Below, piece after piece: positions 43,240-53,716 of a DNA stretch of 64,000 bases (positions within the stretch are counted from its first letter, which is position 1; each line of letters opens with the position of its first letter). Position numbers and translations under genes: made by a program. The DNA lies in the NCBI RefSeq assembly GCF_950295315.1, contig NC_080168.1, forward strand, positions 66,287,254 to 66,351,253, read 5' to 3'. The notes beneath the pieces were generated by a model, which saw only the letters and a list, made by a program, of their open reading frames with translations, ran no database searches and was not told the origin of the DNA. Source of the stretch: Erinaceus europaeus. Its lineage: Eukaryota; Chordata; Mammalia; Eulipotyphla; Erinaceidae.

Positions 43240-43380
43240 ACTTGGGCTGGTTAAACTCTCTGAGCTTTAGTTCCCCCATCTGTACGAATGGACGAGGGTC
43301 ATTATATTAAGTGGAGGTATAAAGAGCTAAACACAGCATGCAGTAAGTGACAGTCGTGAGTAAGATTCAAGCTTGCTGTG
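43240..43380 (+). mobile_element. MIR-like ancient SINE
   Basis: cttgggctggttaaactctctgagctttag then cccccatctgtacgaatgg follows the MIR order (CTTGGGC...TTAACCTCTCTGAGCCTCAG...CATCTGTAAAATGG). Diverged, as expected for MIR. Confidence 0.6.
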
Positions 43381-43586
43381 TTCCCACAGCGCACTATGAT
43401 CTATGCACTTCATGACTGACTGAGGCGACACAGAAATCAGCTACAGCACCATCTGGGAGAGAGAGGGGACACCTGTAGCTAAGAGCTGAGCCATGCTGTG
43501 TGCGGGCTATCACTCTAGGTCCTCCACCTCCTTGGCCACTGGCGGCGAAGGGTCAGAGCAGCCCCCTGGGAGTCCCAGGGTGACTC

Positions 43587-43985
43587 TGTGTCGGGGGTGA
43601 TGTGTACAGAGAGGAAGAAGCCAAACCAGACTCAACCAGCTCCAAGAGAGGCCTCAGAAGGCTATCTTGTTTATTGTGGGAATAAAAGCAAGTAGATATA
43701 CCCATAGCTGGGGAAAGGGGAAAGATTGAGATAATCATTAGCTCAAACACAGAGCAACACAATGCATAGTCACATTTTGACCTACAGGCTATTTGATCAC
43801 AAGTAAAAGCTTACCATACAGGGTTTGGTCACAACCTTCACAATGTATATTTTTCCGGAGTTAGATTGCAGGCACTTTAGGGGAAGGGGGAAGGGAGGTA
43901 CCTGAGCAATCAGGATGTTTGCTGGTGGTTTTCAAGTTAGCCATACACAGTAATTCATGCCTTTTGTATAAAAAAGGGAAAGGAG
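43587..43985 (-). mobile_element. Candidate LTR, minus strand
   Basis: Read in reverse: a TATACAAAA-like box at about 43,970, AATAAA at 43,675-43,670 and an end CCCCGACACA. Spacing resembles an LTR. No target duplication found and no internal region. Confidence 0.35.
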
Positions 43986-44140
43986 GGCAAGGGTAGATAG
44001 CATAACAGTTATGCAAAGAGACTTCATGCCTGAGGCTCCAGAGTCCCTACACCACCATAAACCAGAGCTGCACAGTGCTCTGGTGTTTCTCTGTGTCTTT
44101 CTCTCTCTGCATCTCTCTCAAAAATAAAATAATTTAAAAG
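43986..44140 (+). mobile_element. SINE, form E
   Basis: gggcaagggtagatagcata, ttcatgcctgaggctccaga, gctgcacagtgctctggtgt. Confidence 0.75.
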
Positions 44141-44359
44141 GGGGGGAGGCGGGGAGGAGTGGCATGTGTGGAAAGGTGCCCATATCCAGGGGTCCAACCA
44201 TCGTAAATCCACAGGTCAGGAGGGACCTGCCATATCTCAACCCGGAAGGGGGAGAGTCTGGGGTCTACCTGCTCAGACTCTCATGGAAACAGTAGCCTGG
44301 ACTTCCTGGACAGTGAACCTAGCCCCCAACAGCTGTGGGCTCCTGAAGATAATAAATAG

Positions 44360-44452
44360 TGACGGGGGAAATAGCCCAGCTGGCAGAATAACAGCCTTGT
44401 GTGCCTGAGGATCCTTGGGACACATATACCTGAGTGGTTTTCTGCTTTCTCC
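44360..44452 (+). mobile_element. SINE, form D, 5' part
   Basis: gggggaaatagcccagctgg, ttgtgtgcctgaggatcctt. Confidence 0.5.
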
Positions 44453-44697
44453 AATGAAATTTCATCTCAATGTTGGGGTACAGTTATCCAAGGAAAAACA
44501 CCAAGAGACCAGAATGATGTAAAGACAAAGAGCCTTTATTTCTAGCCCGGGCATGGGGCTAGGGCCGAGACCTCACAGCTGTTCTAGGTGCTTGACCACG
44601 AACCCCAGTACATGAGGAGATATATAGGGTATGGATTACGTAGCTTTACACATCTGGGGGAAATGTGGGGAAATGTTTAACAGTCTATCTCTCTGGA

Positions 44698-45046
44698 TGT
44701 TGTTGTGGTGGTCTGGTGTCGGGCTGCACCGCGGAGAAGAGAGCGGACGTCCAGAGCAAAGGGGTACACAAATCTTTATTATAAGATGGGGGGGAGGTTT
44801 GGTTCAGACCACGTGGAGCCAGCCAGCAATGGCCGACCACGGGGGGGAGAGCAGGGAGCAAGACCTCAGAGAGGGAGAGGCGAGAGCCCAGAGAGAGAGA
44901 GGGGAGGGGTGAGGGGGCTTTTTATTGGGCAACAACCAGGGGTGACGTGTAGGGCCAGGATTGGTTGAAAGGGGGCACTCTAGGATTTAGCGGGGCATAG
45001 AAAAACCTGGGGGCGGAGCCTGCATCAGAATAACTCCTCTGCAACA
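44698..45046 (-). mobile_element. ERV1 3' LTR
   Basis: 349 bp. In reverse it begins TGTTGCAGAGG and ends CACCACAACAACA. It has AATAAAAAG at 44,926-44,919 (TATA-like) and AATAAAG at 44,780-44,774 (poly(A) signal). It differs from the 5' LTR by four transitions and two G-run indels. Confidence 0.95.
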
Positions 45047-45066
45047 TCTCCTCCTATCCCTTTATA
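45047..45066 (-). promoter_or_regulatory. ERV1 polypurine tract
   Basis: In reverse TATAAAGGGATAGGAGGAGA abuts the 3' LTR start. This is the plus-strand primer site of reverse transcription. Confidence 0.9.
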
Positions 45067-46944
45067 TCTAAATGGACACAGTAAAGAAAAATGGAATGGA
45101 GCAGGCTTAAATGTTTTAGAGGAATGCCATGCTCAGGTGGGAAGATGTAGGACTTTCTGTGGAGGAGGGAAGGCTTAAATGGCTGCCAACCTTGTGAGAT
45201 TTATGCGTCCTCCTGTGCTCAACCCCTCTTTAGAGAGAGAGACTTACCTGGAGAGACTCATCTCATAGGTTTAAGCGCAGCCTGCTCAACCATCTCTTCA
45301 CAATATCTCTACATCTTTTCTATCTTTCTATCTAGTAATTGCATAAGATGTACAAAGTCTATAAAAGACTATCATGGGGCAGAAACCTTTTGGGCATAAG
45401 CCTAAACAAAATAGGAAGGGACAAGTAGGGGAGAAGTAAAAGCCAGTGTGGTGTGAAGGGAAGGATTGGTGTGTAAAGGAGCATTCCCTGTTTGGGTGGG
45501 GAAAGGGGCAAGGGTACATAATGAGGGGGAGGCGGGAGGCATGACCCACCAAACAGAGGGGCTATTTGGCATTGTATAGTCCTCAAGGCAACAGTCTGTA
45601 AAGTCTATGAATTACTCAGGATCAGTCTATGAAAAACCAGCAGCGTGAAGGGAAATAAGCTGCTTCAAAATTGTGTAAAATGTATATAGGGTATGTCAGA
45701 AAGTCCGATACAAGTCTCAGTCCGAAGTAGATGGCTAGGGGAAGAATTGGCAGGGGATGCAACACTGCATGAGGGAGGTCAGCCGCTGGAATGTTGCTCT
45801 TTTGTAGATAGCTAGCTGGAACTGCCAACACGTAACAAGCAGGTCAGAAGCAGGAACGGTAACCAGGCATGAAGAAAGTTTGTCCTTGGAGTTTGTGTAT
45901 CAGGTTCTTCAGATCGCGTTGAGTGACATCTAGGGTTTCGGGGGGTGTGCCACGGTAGTCGTGCCATCTAGTGAGTGACGTCAGGGTGTGCAGGGGTTCA
46001 GATGGTTTTTCCGGGATTCCTGTGAAAGAAACACAAACAATCTGCTTCTCATGGTTAATTTGAACTTGTAACAAGTTATAGGTTTGTTATAGTTGATACC
46101 TCGATGATTATAATTGGTTTAGAATCTTTTTATGATTTTATGTAAAGGTCATCTAATGTGACCTCCTGTAGCAGCCTCTACCACAGGATCTTGAGACCAA
46201 TTTTAGCTAAAATATGTATTTTAAACAGACTCAAATTGCTTAGAGAGTTAACGCATATTCGTGACAATGATTTTAACGTTTACAGTGCCAGATTGATGCC
46301 AGATCTGTTGTGGATTAATTTCCACAAGATAGTTTACAGGGCACCTTTGGGGGCCCTTCAAAGGTGTCCTGTATATAAAATTTATATAGTTTAGTTTTGG
46401 GAATGAATAGTCACATTGAACATTTAGACTTTTACCTAAATAGTAAGTTACCTTAACAATTAATTTTTACGTTGTCTGGTAAAAGTGTAGCTGTAGGGTT
46501 ACACTTCTGACCGTTAAGTTAGTGTTACCAAACTTGAGACATACCCATAAACATTTAGTTATAACAAACTGGAGGAAAAAGAACTTTTGTTATAAAAACA
46601 CATTATTTAAAAACAAATTTAAATCTGTCATTAGTCACACAGTTTAAGACTAAACACTTACATATATACCAAAACTATATATAAAATTCAAAAGAGGGAG
46701 AAAGAAAAAAAATTTGCAATGTTTCTGGACGTCTCCAGAAACTTTGGCTGCGTCCAGCATTTTTATATAAAGCCAGTTACCTTTTAGAGTACTCCAAGCA
46801 GATGGGTCATGCAAAAAAAAAAAAATTTGTCATTTAACACACTCACTCACAAAAACAACTGGCCAGTTATAACATAAGACATACAGGGAAAGGGTAGGAG
46901 AGAGGTCTCTGTGAGCCAGATTTTGCAGGTTCTGCCATGTCGTA
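45067..46944 (-). other. ERV1 pol-to-LTR region without recognisable env
   Basis: Only short frames occur (for example 45,844-46,074 and 45,622-45,831). No cleavage site, fusion peptide or membrane anchor is seen. Env appears lost or too diverged. One frame starting inside the end of pol (46,830-47,032 in reverse) is Arg/Lys-rich and then hydrophobic, a possible signal-peptide remnant. Confidence 0.6.
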
Positions 46945-49595
46945 TTACGGGTCCTGGGATGTATCCTGCATCTGGTCCTCTTGTAGTATTTCTTGTTCTT
47001 CAGGAATAACAGCGCCATCCTGCGGGTATTGTCGGACATGGCGGGCAGGAACCCAGACAGGTTTAGAGAAATTTTGAGGGAAAATGCATGCAAAACCCCT
47101 CCCCATGGTCAATAATGGGTCAGGCCCTTTCCAAACTTTATCGAGTGGGTCTCTCCATTTGACCTTAATAGATGGGAGGGTAGATGGTGTTTGCCAGTGA
47201 AGAATAATAGGGGGTAAGGCCGAGTTATTGTAAATATTAAAGAGATTTAACGTAGTTAAGGCTTTTGCTAGCTAGATATTGGGGAGATATGTTCCTCCTT
47301 TATCTTTATTTAGTTGAGCCTTCAGAGTTTGATGGGCCCTCTCGACAATGCCTTGTCCCTGTGGATTGTAGGGAATGCCCGTGGTATGAGTAATATTCCA
47401 GAGGGAACAAAAATCTTTAAATTGTTTGCTTGTAAACATAGGTGAATTGTCTGTTTTCAAAAATAATGGGACCCCCCCATAATGGCAAAACAAGAGAGCA
47501 TATGGCTTACAAGCTTTTTCGCACTTTCTCCTGTCTGAGCTGTAGCCCACATAAATTTAGAAAAGGTATCAATTGAGACAAACACATATTTTTGTTTGTC
47601 AAAGTTTGGTATGTGGGTGACATCAATTTGCCAAATAGCATTAGCTTTTAAACCTCGGGGGTTAACCCCAAGGGTCTGGATAGCAGGTGTCTTTATGAGA
47701 CTTGCACAAGAAGAGCATGTAGCAAGGATATGTTTTAACTGTGGTACAGGAACATCAGGGAATCGAGCTTGAAGGCCTTTAAGATTAACATGGGTTAGAG
47801 AGTGAAAATTAGCAGGATCAGAGACAGAGACTGGGAAAGTTCCTGTGGAGGCAAGGTGGTCAACTGCGGCATTCCCTTCGGACAGGGAACCAGGAAGAGG
47901 GCTGTGGGAACGAAGGTGTTGAATATACAGTGGTTGGGTTCGAGAACAGAGCATAGAGGCGATTTGAATCAAGAGAGGGGAAAGTGGGTTGTCATTAATT
48001 TTCACATAAGAACGAGCAAGCCATGGAAGTAAGTTAACAGTATACACACTGTCAGAAAAAAGGTTGAAGGATTCTGGTACAGCTTTTAGTGCAAGAAAAA
48101 CAGCATAAAGTTCTTTGTACTGAGGGGAATTCTCAGGAAGCTCAGTAAAGAGAGGTTTAGGAGATTGTTTGTCTGGGTAATATATAAGGGCAGCAGCTCC
48201 CCTTTTTCCGCCATCAGTAAAGATTGTAGGAGCAGAGGGAATGGGATCCCAAGAGAAAAGTTTAGGTGCTAGTAGAGGCAGAAGAGGTAAAGAAGCTATC
48301 AATTTATTAGAAGGAAAATGGTTATCTATTTGTCCTGGAAACCCCATGAAGCTTATGGCAAAGCGGGAATGATGGCGTATAAGCCACTCTGTATCTGTGA
48401 GAGAAAAGGGCAGAATGATTAAATCCGGTTCTTTCTCTAAGACCTGCACAGACCTATTTCTCCCTTGGCGAACCATGAATGCTAACGCATCTATCTCAGT
48501 GAGGAGTCTTGGAGCTCCTCCTACTGGCGTGTGAAGCCATTCGAGAACCCCATGGTCTTGCCACAGTGCCCCTACTACTGTGGGGGTGGAGTTGAAGATT
48601 AGAAGGTTTACCGGAGAGGAGGGGGAGAATCGAACAAGGTGCATGTCCTGGAGGGCCTGGTTAACCCTTTCCAGTGCCAAGGAGGCCTCAGGAGTTAACT
48701 TACGTTTTGAAGAGGGCTGTTTGTTTCCTTTCAACAGGTCAAACAGTGGTTGGAGGCAGCTTGTGGGCAGATAGAGATACTGCCTAAGCCAATTTAAATT
48801 TCCTAGAAAACTTTGTAAAGAAGCAAGAGTAAGGTTAGAAGGGAAGGTAACATTAGGTTTTAAGGGACGAATTTGCGTTAGAGAAATCTCTGAACCTAGG
48901 AAGGATATTGGAGGGATTAGCTGTATCTTCTCAGGGGCTACATTAAGGCCGCTTTTCTTTAATGCAGGAATGAGAAAATCACGTAAGGCATAGAGATCTG
49001 TATCTGATTTTCCCCATATTAAAATATCATCTGTATAATGAAAAACATTAAGGCCCTTATGAATATATGGGACAAGGGCAGATTTAACAGCCTCCAGACA
49101 AATTGTAGGACTATTGGCCATACCCTGGGGCAGCACCACCCATTCAAATCTATCAGCAGGGCTGGCATTATTAATAGACGGAACAGAGAAGGCAAAAAGT
49201 TTACAATCTCGTGGATGCAAGGGGATAGAGAAAAAACAATCTTGTATATCAATAGCTATGATTGGAATTCCCGTGGGAATTGCAGAAGCAAGAGGCAAAC
49301 CCCTTTGGGGGGAGCCCCAGACCTGCATGGTTTTATTTACTGCACGGAGATCTTGAAGGAGGCGCCATTTTCCTGAGCACTTTTTAATCACAAAGACAAG
49401 AGTATTCCATGGGCTTCGAGAATGACGAATGTGTCCCAAGGACAACTGCTCTCGGACGAGCTCTTTTAAAATTTTTAGCTTATCCCTAGGTAAAGGCCAC
49501 TGTTCCACCCAGACAGGCTCATTAGAAAGCCAGCTTAAGCGGGGTGTTTGGCTACGAACAGTGGCATTTAGTATTGGGGGTGCTGAATAGACCTG
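46945..49595 (-). pseudogene. pol: ERV1 pol: reverse transcriptase, RNase H, integrase (broken)
   Basis: The main frame runs from 49,595 to 47,457. Numbered from a start at 49,508: RT LPQGMANSP (126-134) and YTDD (158-161), RNase H TDGG (431), E466 and D486, then the integrase zinc region H569/H573/C598/C601 and core D629. At a run of seven G (47,472-47,478) the frame changes. Integrase continues in the next frame to 47,272 with TDNSP and GIVERAH, so all three catalytic acidic residues are present in DNA. A TAG at about 47,273 then breaks the C-terminal domain, whose KVWKGPDPLL and WVPARHVR can still be read to 46,945. Pol lies in the -1 frame relative to gag-pro with about 25 nt of overlap; no clear slippery site. 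Confidence 0.92.
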
Positions 49596-51160
49596 GTATC
49601 ACGGGAACAAGTTTTACGCTCTGCAGAGGCGTCTGTGGATATCCTAACATCAAGACATTCCAGAAGATCCCTGTCCAGTAAGTTGGTGCTAATATTAGCT
49701 ACCAAAGGGCGGAAGTGTCCGGTAGAACCTTCTGGGTCTTCCCACATAAGTGAGTCTCGTGTGCAAAATGCTCTCGTCATCCCTCCTATTCCATGTAAAC
49801 TGGGTCCCCAATCTTGGGGAACCTCTTCTTGCCTTAAAATCGTCTTTGCTGCCCCCGTGTCAATCAAAAATTTAAAAGGAATATTGCCAATCTTTACTGT
49901 CATAGAAGGGTGACCTTGTTCTAAAACAGGAGTGGTCCACAAAATCTCAGGCCCCGAATTTGTACCATTCAGGGGCGAACCATCTTTATGAAATTGGGAG
50001 CAACAATCTCTCTTCCAATGAAACCCCTTACGACATTTTGGACAAACAGTACGTGGTCTCTGGCTCCCTGACTGAAAGCGGGGTTGCTCTGGCTGGAGGC
50101 GTGGTTTCCCTGACTGGAGGCGTGGTCGCAACTTATCAGGACATTGGTTACGCCAATGTCCTTGGCGACCACACTGAAAGCAGGCCCCGTTTTGCTTACG
50201 TGGGGCAACTGCATAGACCTGTGTCGTAGCGGGTGCCCCATAATTGCCTGATGTAAGTTCCTGTGTCGCTAGAATCCAATTATCTGGGTGTAGGTGTTTA
50301 AGATTAAGGCATACCTGACGGAATTGTGGTGTCATGCCTTCCCAGACAATAGAGCGCAGGAGTAGTTTGCGGACGTCAGGATTATAAACCTTTCTCTCTA
50401 AGCTTCTCTTCACCCTTGAGATGAAGCTCGCCAATGACTCATCAGAGCCTTGGTGAAAAGAGTTAATGGGAGCTGATGGATCTACATCAGGTGTGGTCAC
50501 CCTTTCCCATGCTTGTGTTGCACAGATGTGTACCTGTTCAAAATAACCGGTTGGAAACCTGGCTTCTGCCTGCTGAGCTCCAGATTCATAAGCTCCTGCT
50601 CCAAACAAAGCATCAGAATTCCATTCTACCTGTTTGTTACTATTTTCCTGCGATTGCCTAGAGCACTCATTGCGGAAACATGCCTGCCACTGAAGATAGA
50701 GTGGGTCTGGGAGTGCAGCACGAGCCAGATCTTTCCAGTCTTGTGGTGTATTTAAATGCTGGTAAAAGCTTCTCAAGACGGACTTCGTCCATGGAGAATG
50801 CATACCGTCCTCCCTGACTGCTTGTCTGAGTGTTCCAAGTCCTTTAGAGGAATATGGCTGCCACGGCTGAGGGTTTTGTTTAGAAGGGGCCAAGTTTACT
50901 GGGAATGTGTGGATTTGGTCCAATGGCGCGGGAGAGGGAGCTACAGAAGTGGAAAGTTCAGTAGAAACTGCTGTAGTGGCTGCAGAGGAGACTAAACGCA
51001 TATCTACGGGGACGGAGCTCCCGGGGTGGACTGCACATGGTTTAAAATCCTTAAATGCTGAAAAAATATCCTTCAGCTCTCGTATCTCAGCCACTAGGTC
51101 CCTTAATGGTGACGTATCAGCAGGGGGCGGGGTCAGGGACGAGGAAGCCTCAGGCGGAGC
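49568..51160 (-). pseudogene. gag-pro: ERV1 gag (capsid, nucleocapsid) fused in frame to protease
   Basis: One open frame covers capsid, nucleocapsid and protease. Numbered from 51,094, the capsid major-homology region is around QGSDESLASFISRVKRSLER (215-234). Two knuckles follow: CFQCGRQGHWRNQC (305-318) and CPKCRKGFHWKRDC (351-364). The protease active site is LIDTGAAKT (410-418). There is no frame change between nucleocapsid and protease and no dUTPase, unlike ERV2. The 5' part of gag lies in another frame because of a 7-bp duplication. Confidence 0.92.
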
Positions 51161-51385
51161 TGAAACCTGAAACCGCGGCAGCAGGGGCCGGGGGCAGGGT
51201 CAGGAAAACGGAAGCTGCAGGTGGAGCTGAAACAGGAATGGCAGGGTCAGGGGCGGGGTTCAGGAACGCAGAAGCTGCAGGCGGAGCTGAAACCGCGGTG
51301 GCAGGGGCCGGGGGCGGAGCTGAAATCGGGATGGCAGGGGCCGGGGGCGGAGCTGAAACTGGGACGGCAGGGGGTGGGGTCAGAG
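51120..51385 (-). repeat. Pro/Ala-rich tandem repeat within ERV1 gag
   Basis: GC-rich repeats of ggcggagctgaaac with variable spacers encode PVSAPPAPA-type units. The unit tgaaacc is duplicated at 51,161-51,174, which changes the frame. Confidence 0.85.
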
Positions 51386-51674
51386 GAGGAGCGTCCGAAC
51401 ACGTGTGCGTGTCTGTGGGAACGGAATTCTTGGGTTTAGCCGCTGACCGCTTAGGATGTCTAAGTCTTAAGCACATGTGATTTAACTCTCGTAACTCAGC
51501 CTCAAGGTCACTTATCCTTATGGCATACCACGTTTTACATATCTTGAAAGTGGCGACCACAGTTAAAAAAATCCAAGGGGTAGCGAAAATTAAACCTTTT
51601 ATGACAGTGGGAATCTGTCCCAGGTCAAGAGATAATGACTGGGACACCTCCTCATAAAACAAGAAATTTCCCAT
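51150..51674 (-). pseudogene. gag: ERV1 gag N-terminal part
   Basis: Starts MGNFLFYEE at 51,674 (Gly2 could be myristoylated). It then has a long hydrophobic run, KGLIFATPWIFLTVVA, followed by basic residues, a helix-like ELEAELRELNH and the Pro/Ala repeats. A membrane-spanning or signal-like segment near the Gag N-terminus is unusual for most betaretroviruses but known for intracisternal A-type particles; the parallel is inference. The frame ends at 51,150. Confidence 0.8.
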
Positions 51675-51769
51675 GGTGGAGGGAAACGCGGGGCCACAGA
51701 AGTGGGCGAATGCCACTTACCTGTGTCTGGGCGGTTTTGGAGACCTCAGGACGGGCGTGGTGTGGGTAC

Positions 51770-51787
51770 GGAACACGATGGGCGCCA
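51770..51787 (-). promoter_or_regulatory. ERV1 tRNA primer-binding site
   Basis: In reverse TGGCGCCCATCGTGTTCC, two bases after the 5' LTR. The first nine bases fit a lysine tRNA primer; the rest is diverged. Confidence 0.85.
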
Positions 51788-51789
51788 GA

Positions 51790-52136
51790 TGTTGTTGTGG
51801 TGGTCTGGTGTCGGGCTGCACCGTGGAGAAGAGAGCGGACGTCCAGAGCAAAGGGGTACACAAATCTTTATTATAGGATGGGGGGAGGTTTGGTTCAGAC
51901 CACGTGGAGCCAGCCAGCAATGGCCGACCACGGGGGGAGAGCAGGGAGCGAGACCTCAGAGAGGGAGAGGCGAGAGCCCAGAGAGAGAGAGGGGAGGGGT
52001 GAGGGGGCTTTTTATTGGGCGACAACCAGGGGTGACGTGTAGGGCCAGGATTGGTTGAAAGGGGGCACTCTAGGATTTAGCGGGGCATAGAAAAACCTGG
52101 GGGCGGAGCCTGCATCAGAATAACTCCTCTGCAACA
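51790..52136 (-). mobile_element. ERV1 5' LTR
   Basis: 347 bp, near-identical to the 3' LTR (4 substitutions, two 1-bp indels, about 1.2% substitution). Ends TGTTGC...AACAACA in reverse. Confidence 0.95.
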
Positions 52137-52439
52137 TCCGGAGATGCCTTTGAAATGCTTAATGGAGATGCCGGAGATGCCTTTAATGCTATCTATCTCT
52201 CCGGAGATGCCTTTAATGCTCAGCTTATCTTTGTTCCTGTTGATTCAGGGCCATGGGTTCAATTTCCAGTAATGGTCCTGAATTCCAGGACCTGTTCTTC
52301 TGAAACTGGGGCTTATCTTGTTTCTGCAGTTTTTAGAGCCTGTCATGGAGTCACTGCAGTCTGCACCCTTCAGTCTCACAGGAAATGAAATAAATATTTT
52401 AAATGTAAATTTTTTAGATATTTGTTTTCAATTTATTTT

Positions 52440-52936
52440 GGATAGAGGCAGAAAGAAATTGAGAGGGGGGGCTGGGCGGTAGTTGAGCACAGTAGGTTAA
52501 GTACACATGGCGCGAAGCACACAGACTGTTGTAAGGATCCCAGTTTGAACCCCCAGTTCCCCACCTGCAGGAGGGTTGCTTCACAAGCAGTGAAGCAGGT
52601 CTGCAGGTGTCTATCTTTCTCTCCCCCTCTGTCTTCCCCTCTCTCTCAACTTCTCTGTCCAATCCAACAACAGCAAAGGCAACAACAAGGGCTACAAAAT
52701 GGAAAAAATGGTTTCCAGGAGCAGTGGATTGACAGTGCAGGCACTGAGCCCCAGCAATAACCCTAGAGGCAAAAAAGAAAAGAAATTGAGAGGGAAGGGG
52801 AAGATAGGGAGGGAGAGAGAACAAGACACCTGCAGACCTGCTTCACTGCTCATGAAGTTTCCCCCCTGTGGTTGGTGAGCTGGGGCTTAAACCAGCTATA
52901 ACAGGAGCGCTTTACCAAGTGAGCTACTGCCCAGTT
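52440..52936 (-). mobile_element. SINE, form B, interrupted
   Basis: tttattttggatagaggcag resumes at 52,781 (gaaattgagagggaagggga ... gagctactgcccagttc). Target repeat aagaaattgagaggg. Confidence 0.8.
52470..52780 (+). mobile_element. SINE, form A
   Basis: ggctgggcggtagttgagca, gatcccagtttgaaccccca, gagcagtggattgacagtgc, caataaccctagaggc. Nested in the B element. Confidence 0.9.
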
Positions 52937-53191
52937 CAGGTCCCCAGCAGACTTGGGGTGGGGGGGTGCCCACGGGGCCTGAGGAGTTTGTGAGGGGCAT
53001 CACTTCATGCTGCTCCCAGCTCACCAGCACCTTGACACTCCTTGTTGAACAATCACCGTGGGCTGGGCATCCACACGTATTCTGCTGCACATAATTTCTC
53101 TCCCTCTTTCTGCTTCTGCACTCACAGTTTGGATCCATGATAAATATGTGAGTCCTCTGGGGAGGAAAAAAACTTAAAGATGATACTGTGG

Positions 53192-53597
53192 TGTCCTATG
53201 CTTTACATTGGTTTGTTCTAGCCCTCCCCCGCCAAGAGAATTGGATCAGTCCTGTTAATTTCGCGGGCCTGCTTGGCCCCGCCCCAAGGAACCCCGGGAG
53301 AGGGTTCCTGAGTACGAGAGTTCGAGAGTGCCAGAGTTGCAGAGGGTTCCCCAGTACGAGAGTTCCAGAGTTCCAGAGTAAGAGAGAGTTCCTGAGTTCG
53401 AAAGTAAGAGAGAGTGCTTGTGCCGCCGCAAAGAGACAGCAGAGTTCTGTTTGGCGATTAGTTTGTCTTAGTTTATGAATCGTTGTTCCTGAATAAAGAA
53501 ATACAGCTTCCCTGCCCAGCCATTGTCTCTGCGTCTCTGTTACCCGCCCGTGAAGCTAAACCGCCCGGCAAGAGCCTTCCCGAAAATTTTAACAACA
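53192..53597 (+). mobile_element. Solo LTR, third retroviral family
   Basis: 406 bp, TGTCCTATGC...TTTAACAACA, with a perfect 6-bp duplication CTGTGG at 53,186 and 53,598. AATAAA at 53,492. An internal array of gagagttcc/agagttcgag units lies at 53,310-53,420. It is not similar to the ERV1 or ERV2 LTRs by eye. Confidence 0.88.
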
Positions 53598-53679
53598 CTG
53601 TGGAGCACTGTTGGAAGTCAATTTGGGGAGGCAAAGATACAGCTGAGTTTAGGTAACTGCAAACCCTGTTTGTGTGAAG

Positions 53680-53716
53680 AGGGCACCCGATCACTGAGGC
53701 ACCCAGATACTGCTCC
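53680..53716. repeat. 37-bp copy of the ERV2 3' flank
   Basis: agggcaccc..tcactgaggc...tgctcc here matches 58,651-58,687 except for two bases. It abuts the truncated 5' LTR through the shared bases ctcc. Confidence 0.9.

Larger units (their letters stand above)
44698..52136 (-). mobile_element. ERV1: betaretrovirus-like provirus, two LTRs
   Basis: 7.4-kb element in the order 5' LTR (51,790-52,136), Lys-type primer site, gag, protease, pol, about 1.9 kb without recognisable env, polypurine tract, 3' LTR (44,698-45,046). The flanking 6-bp repeats TCTGGA (44,692) and TCCGGA (52,137) differ at one base. Class II is supported by the 6-bp duplication, the Lys-type primer site, two zinc knuckles and the RT motifs LPQGMANSP and YTDD. 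Coding is broken: a frame change in gag, another in integrase, and a stop late in pol. Confidence 0.95.
44474..52380 (-). mobile_element. Older LTR split by ERV1
   Basis: The left part (44,474-44,697), read in reverse, has TATATA (about 44,623), AATAAAGG (about 44,540) and an end GTACCCCAACA, a normal LTR 3' half. The right part (52,143-about 52,380) carries imperfect repeats of gagatgcctttaatgc, like U3 enhancer repeats. ERV1 with TCTGGA/TCCGGA duplication lies between. The outer right border is approximate and no outer duplication was confirmed. Confidence 0.6.

Noticed and set aside
44631..44968. Plus-strand frames of 87-93 codons, repeated at 51,702-52,058
   Set aside because: These are the antisense of the two ERV1 LTRs, which explains why they occur twice.
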